5,729 bases of DNA from the NCBI GenBank assembly GCA_028819775.1, contig JAPPKV010000113.1, positions 1-5,729 on the forward strand, in the 5' to 3' direction. This DNA is from Gammaproteobacteria bacterium. Its GTDB lineage: Bacteria > Pseudomonadota > Gammaproteobacteria > Pseudomonadales > Azotimanducaceae_A. The notes under the pieces are model-generated. The model had not been told where the DNA came from, did not search any database, and saw nothing but the letters and a program-made list of their open reading frames with translations. A program made the position numbers and the translations under genes. Of this stretch, positions 4,749-5,729 are shown piece after piece. Each line of letters begins with the position of its first letter. Within the stretch, counting starts at the first letter, position 1.

Positions 4749-5729
4749 ATGACCGTCATCAACGCGGACGACCTGACCCAGAGCGTCGCCGATGCCCTGC
4801 AATACATCTCCTACTACCACCCGCCGGACTTCATCCGCGCCATGGCGGACGCCTACGAGCGGGAGGAGTCCAACGCCGCCAAGGCCGCGCTCGCGCAGGT
4901 GCTCGAGAACTCGCGGATGTGTGCCCTGGGCAAACGACCGATCTGCCAGGACACCGGCATTGTCATCGTCTTTCTGGATGTTGGCATGGAGGTTTCCTGG
5001 GCCGGCGGCGATAGCCTCGACGAGATGGTGAACGAAGGTGTGCGCCGGGCGTATCTGCACCCGGACAACGTGCTGCGCGGCTCGATCCTTGCGGACCCGG
5101 ACGGCAGTCGAACCAATACCCGTGACAACACCCCGGCGGTCATCCACACGCGCATCGTGCCCGGCGACAAGCTTGTCGTGGAGGTCGCGGCCAAGGGCGG
5201 TGGCAGTGAGGCCAAGGCGAAGTTCGTCACGCTCAACCCCTCGGACTCGGTGGTCGACTGGATCCTTCAGATGGTGCCGACCATGGGCGCTGGCTGGTGT
5301 CCGCCCGGCATTTTGGGAATCGGCATCGGCGGCTCGCCGGAGAAGGCCATGCTGCTTGCCAAGGAAGCCATGATGGCCCCTATCGACATCCATGACATAA
5401 AAGCGCGTGGCCCCGCCAACCGTGCCGAGGAACTGCGTCTTGAGATCTACGAAAAGGTCAATGCCCTCGGGATCGGCGCCCAGGGGCTGGGCGGACTGAC
5501 GACGATACTGGACGTCAAGGTTCTGGAATATCCCATGCACGCAGCCACCAAGCCGGTGGCGGTGATTCCCAACTGCACTGCGACGCGGCACGTGAAGTTC
5601 GAACTCGACGGGTCGGGGCCGGCGGTGTTCGAGCCTCCGGACCTCTCCGACTGGCCCGAGGTCGCCTATCGGCCGGGGGAGGATGTCCGGCGAGTGAACC
5701 TCGATACCGTAACCCGTGCCGAGACGGCT
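4749..5729 (+). CDS. Class I fumarate hydratase (iron-sulfur), 3' end beyond the window
   Basis: The enzyme interconverts fumarate and (S)-malate in the TCA cycle, in the cytoplasm, using an oxygen-sensitive [4Fe-4S] cluster. Visible are 327 residues; class I single-chain enzymes run to roughly 500-550, so the rest of the C-terminal (beta) domain is cut by the right edge. The three cluster cysteines of the family fit C66 in RPICQDTG, C184 in GAGWCPPG and C276 in IPNCTATRH. Other hallmark stretches are RDNTPAVIH (125-133), AAKGGGSEAKAKF (147-159) and the GIGAQGLGG loop (241-249). The start at ATG 4749 fits the family N-terminus (MTVI..DDL..SVADALQYISYYHP) and has GAAGAG ending 7 nt upstream. 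The N-terminus resembles Pseudomonas/Burkholderia-type FumA proteins, which is the best taxonomic hint here. Tartrate dehydratase is the main related alternative, but the close agreement with fumarase wording makes it unlikely. It is transcribed away from the hydrolase operon, with which it shares the spacer. Confidence 0.95.
   Translation, partial: MTVINADDLTQSVADALQYISYYHPPDFIRAMADAYEREESNAAKAALAQVLENSRMCALGKRPICQDTGIVIVFLDVGMEVSWAGGDSLDEMVNEGVRRAYLHPDNVLRGSILADPDGSRTNTRDNTPAVIHTRIVPGDKLVVEVAAKGGGSEAKAKFVTLNPSDSVVDWILQMVPTMGAGWCPPGILGIGIGGSPEKAMLLAKEAMMAPIDIHDIKARGPANRAEELRLEIYEKVNALGIGAQGLGGLTTILDVKVLEYPMHAATKPVAVIPNCTATRHVKFELDGSGPAVFEPPDLSDWPEVAYRPGEDVRRVNLDTVTRAETA

Noticed and set aside
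4545..5591. A 348-residue minus-strand open frame.
   Set aside because: It lies antisense to the fumarase, whose assignment is near certain, and its translation is His/Arg/Gly-rich with no family signal.

Overview
The window comes from a GC-rich bacterial chromosome, most likely a proteobacterium. The main support is the fumarase at the right end. It is a class I (iron-sulfur) enzyme whose N-terminus closely resembles the single-chain form I know from Pseudomonas and Burkholderia. No rRNA, tRNA, insertion sequence, phage gene or CRISPR array is visible. The assignment is from memory of families; no search was run.

Layout, left to right. (1) A minus-strand FAD-dependent halogenase-like enzyme starts at 671 and runs off the left edge (223 residues visible). 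(2) Diverging from it across only 36 bp is a plus-strand radical SAM protein (708-1631), with a canonical CxxxCxxC site and a second, C-terminal group of cysteines. (3) Converging on it is a small minus-strand coiled-coil protein with a C-terminal membrane anchor (1673-2161), built from 11-residue repeats. (4) Positions 2162-2513 hold no gene I can support. They contain an AT-rich island with a weak terminator-like hairpin and two other small hairpins. (5) A minus-strand pair, probably one operon, follows: an alpha/beta-hydrolase-fold protein (4651-3875), then, 32 bp downstream, a luciferase-like (LLM) flavin-dependent oxidoreductase (3842-2514). (6) A 97-bp divergent spacer carries a perfect 7-2-7 dyad. 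(7) The plus-strand class I fumarase starts at 4749 and is cut by the right edge (327 residues visible).

How the genes fit together. The hydrolase and LLM enzyme look like consecutive members of one small oxidation pathway. The hydrolase has glycine where the catalytic serine of its nucleophile elbow should be, so ordinary serine hydrolysis is doubtful. The halogenase-like and radical SAM genes may share one promoter region and could be tailoring enzymes acting on a common product, but nothing here identifies a substrate. The fumarase is central metabolism and probably unrelated to its neighbours except through the shared spacer.

The most noteworthy points are the serine-to-glycine hydrolase beside an LLM enzyme, the halogenase-like/radical SAM divergent pair, the hendecad coiled-coil protein, and the dyad in the fumarase/hydrolase spacer. 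I do not see a clearly new multi-gene system, and the left-hand genes are too incomplete to claim one.
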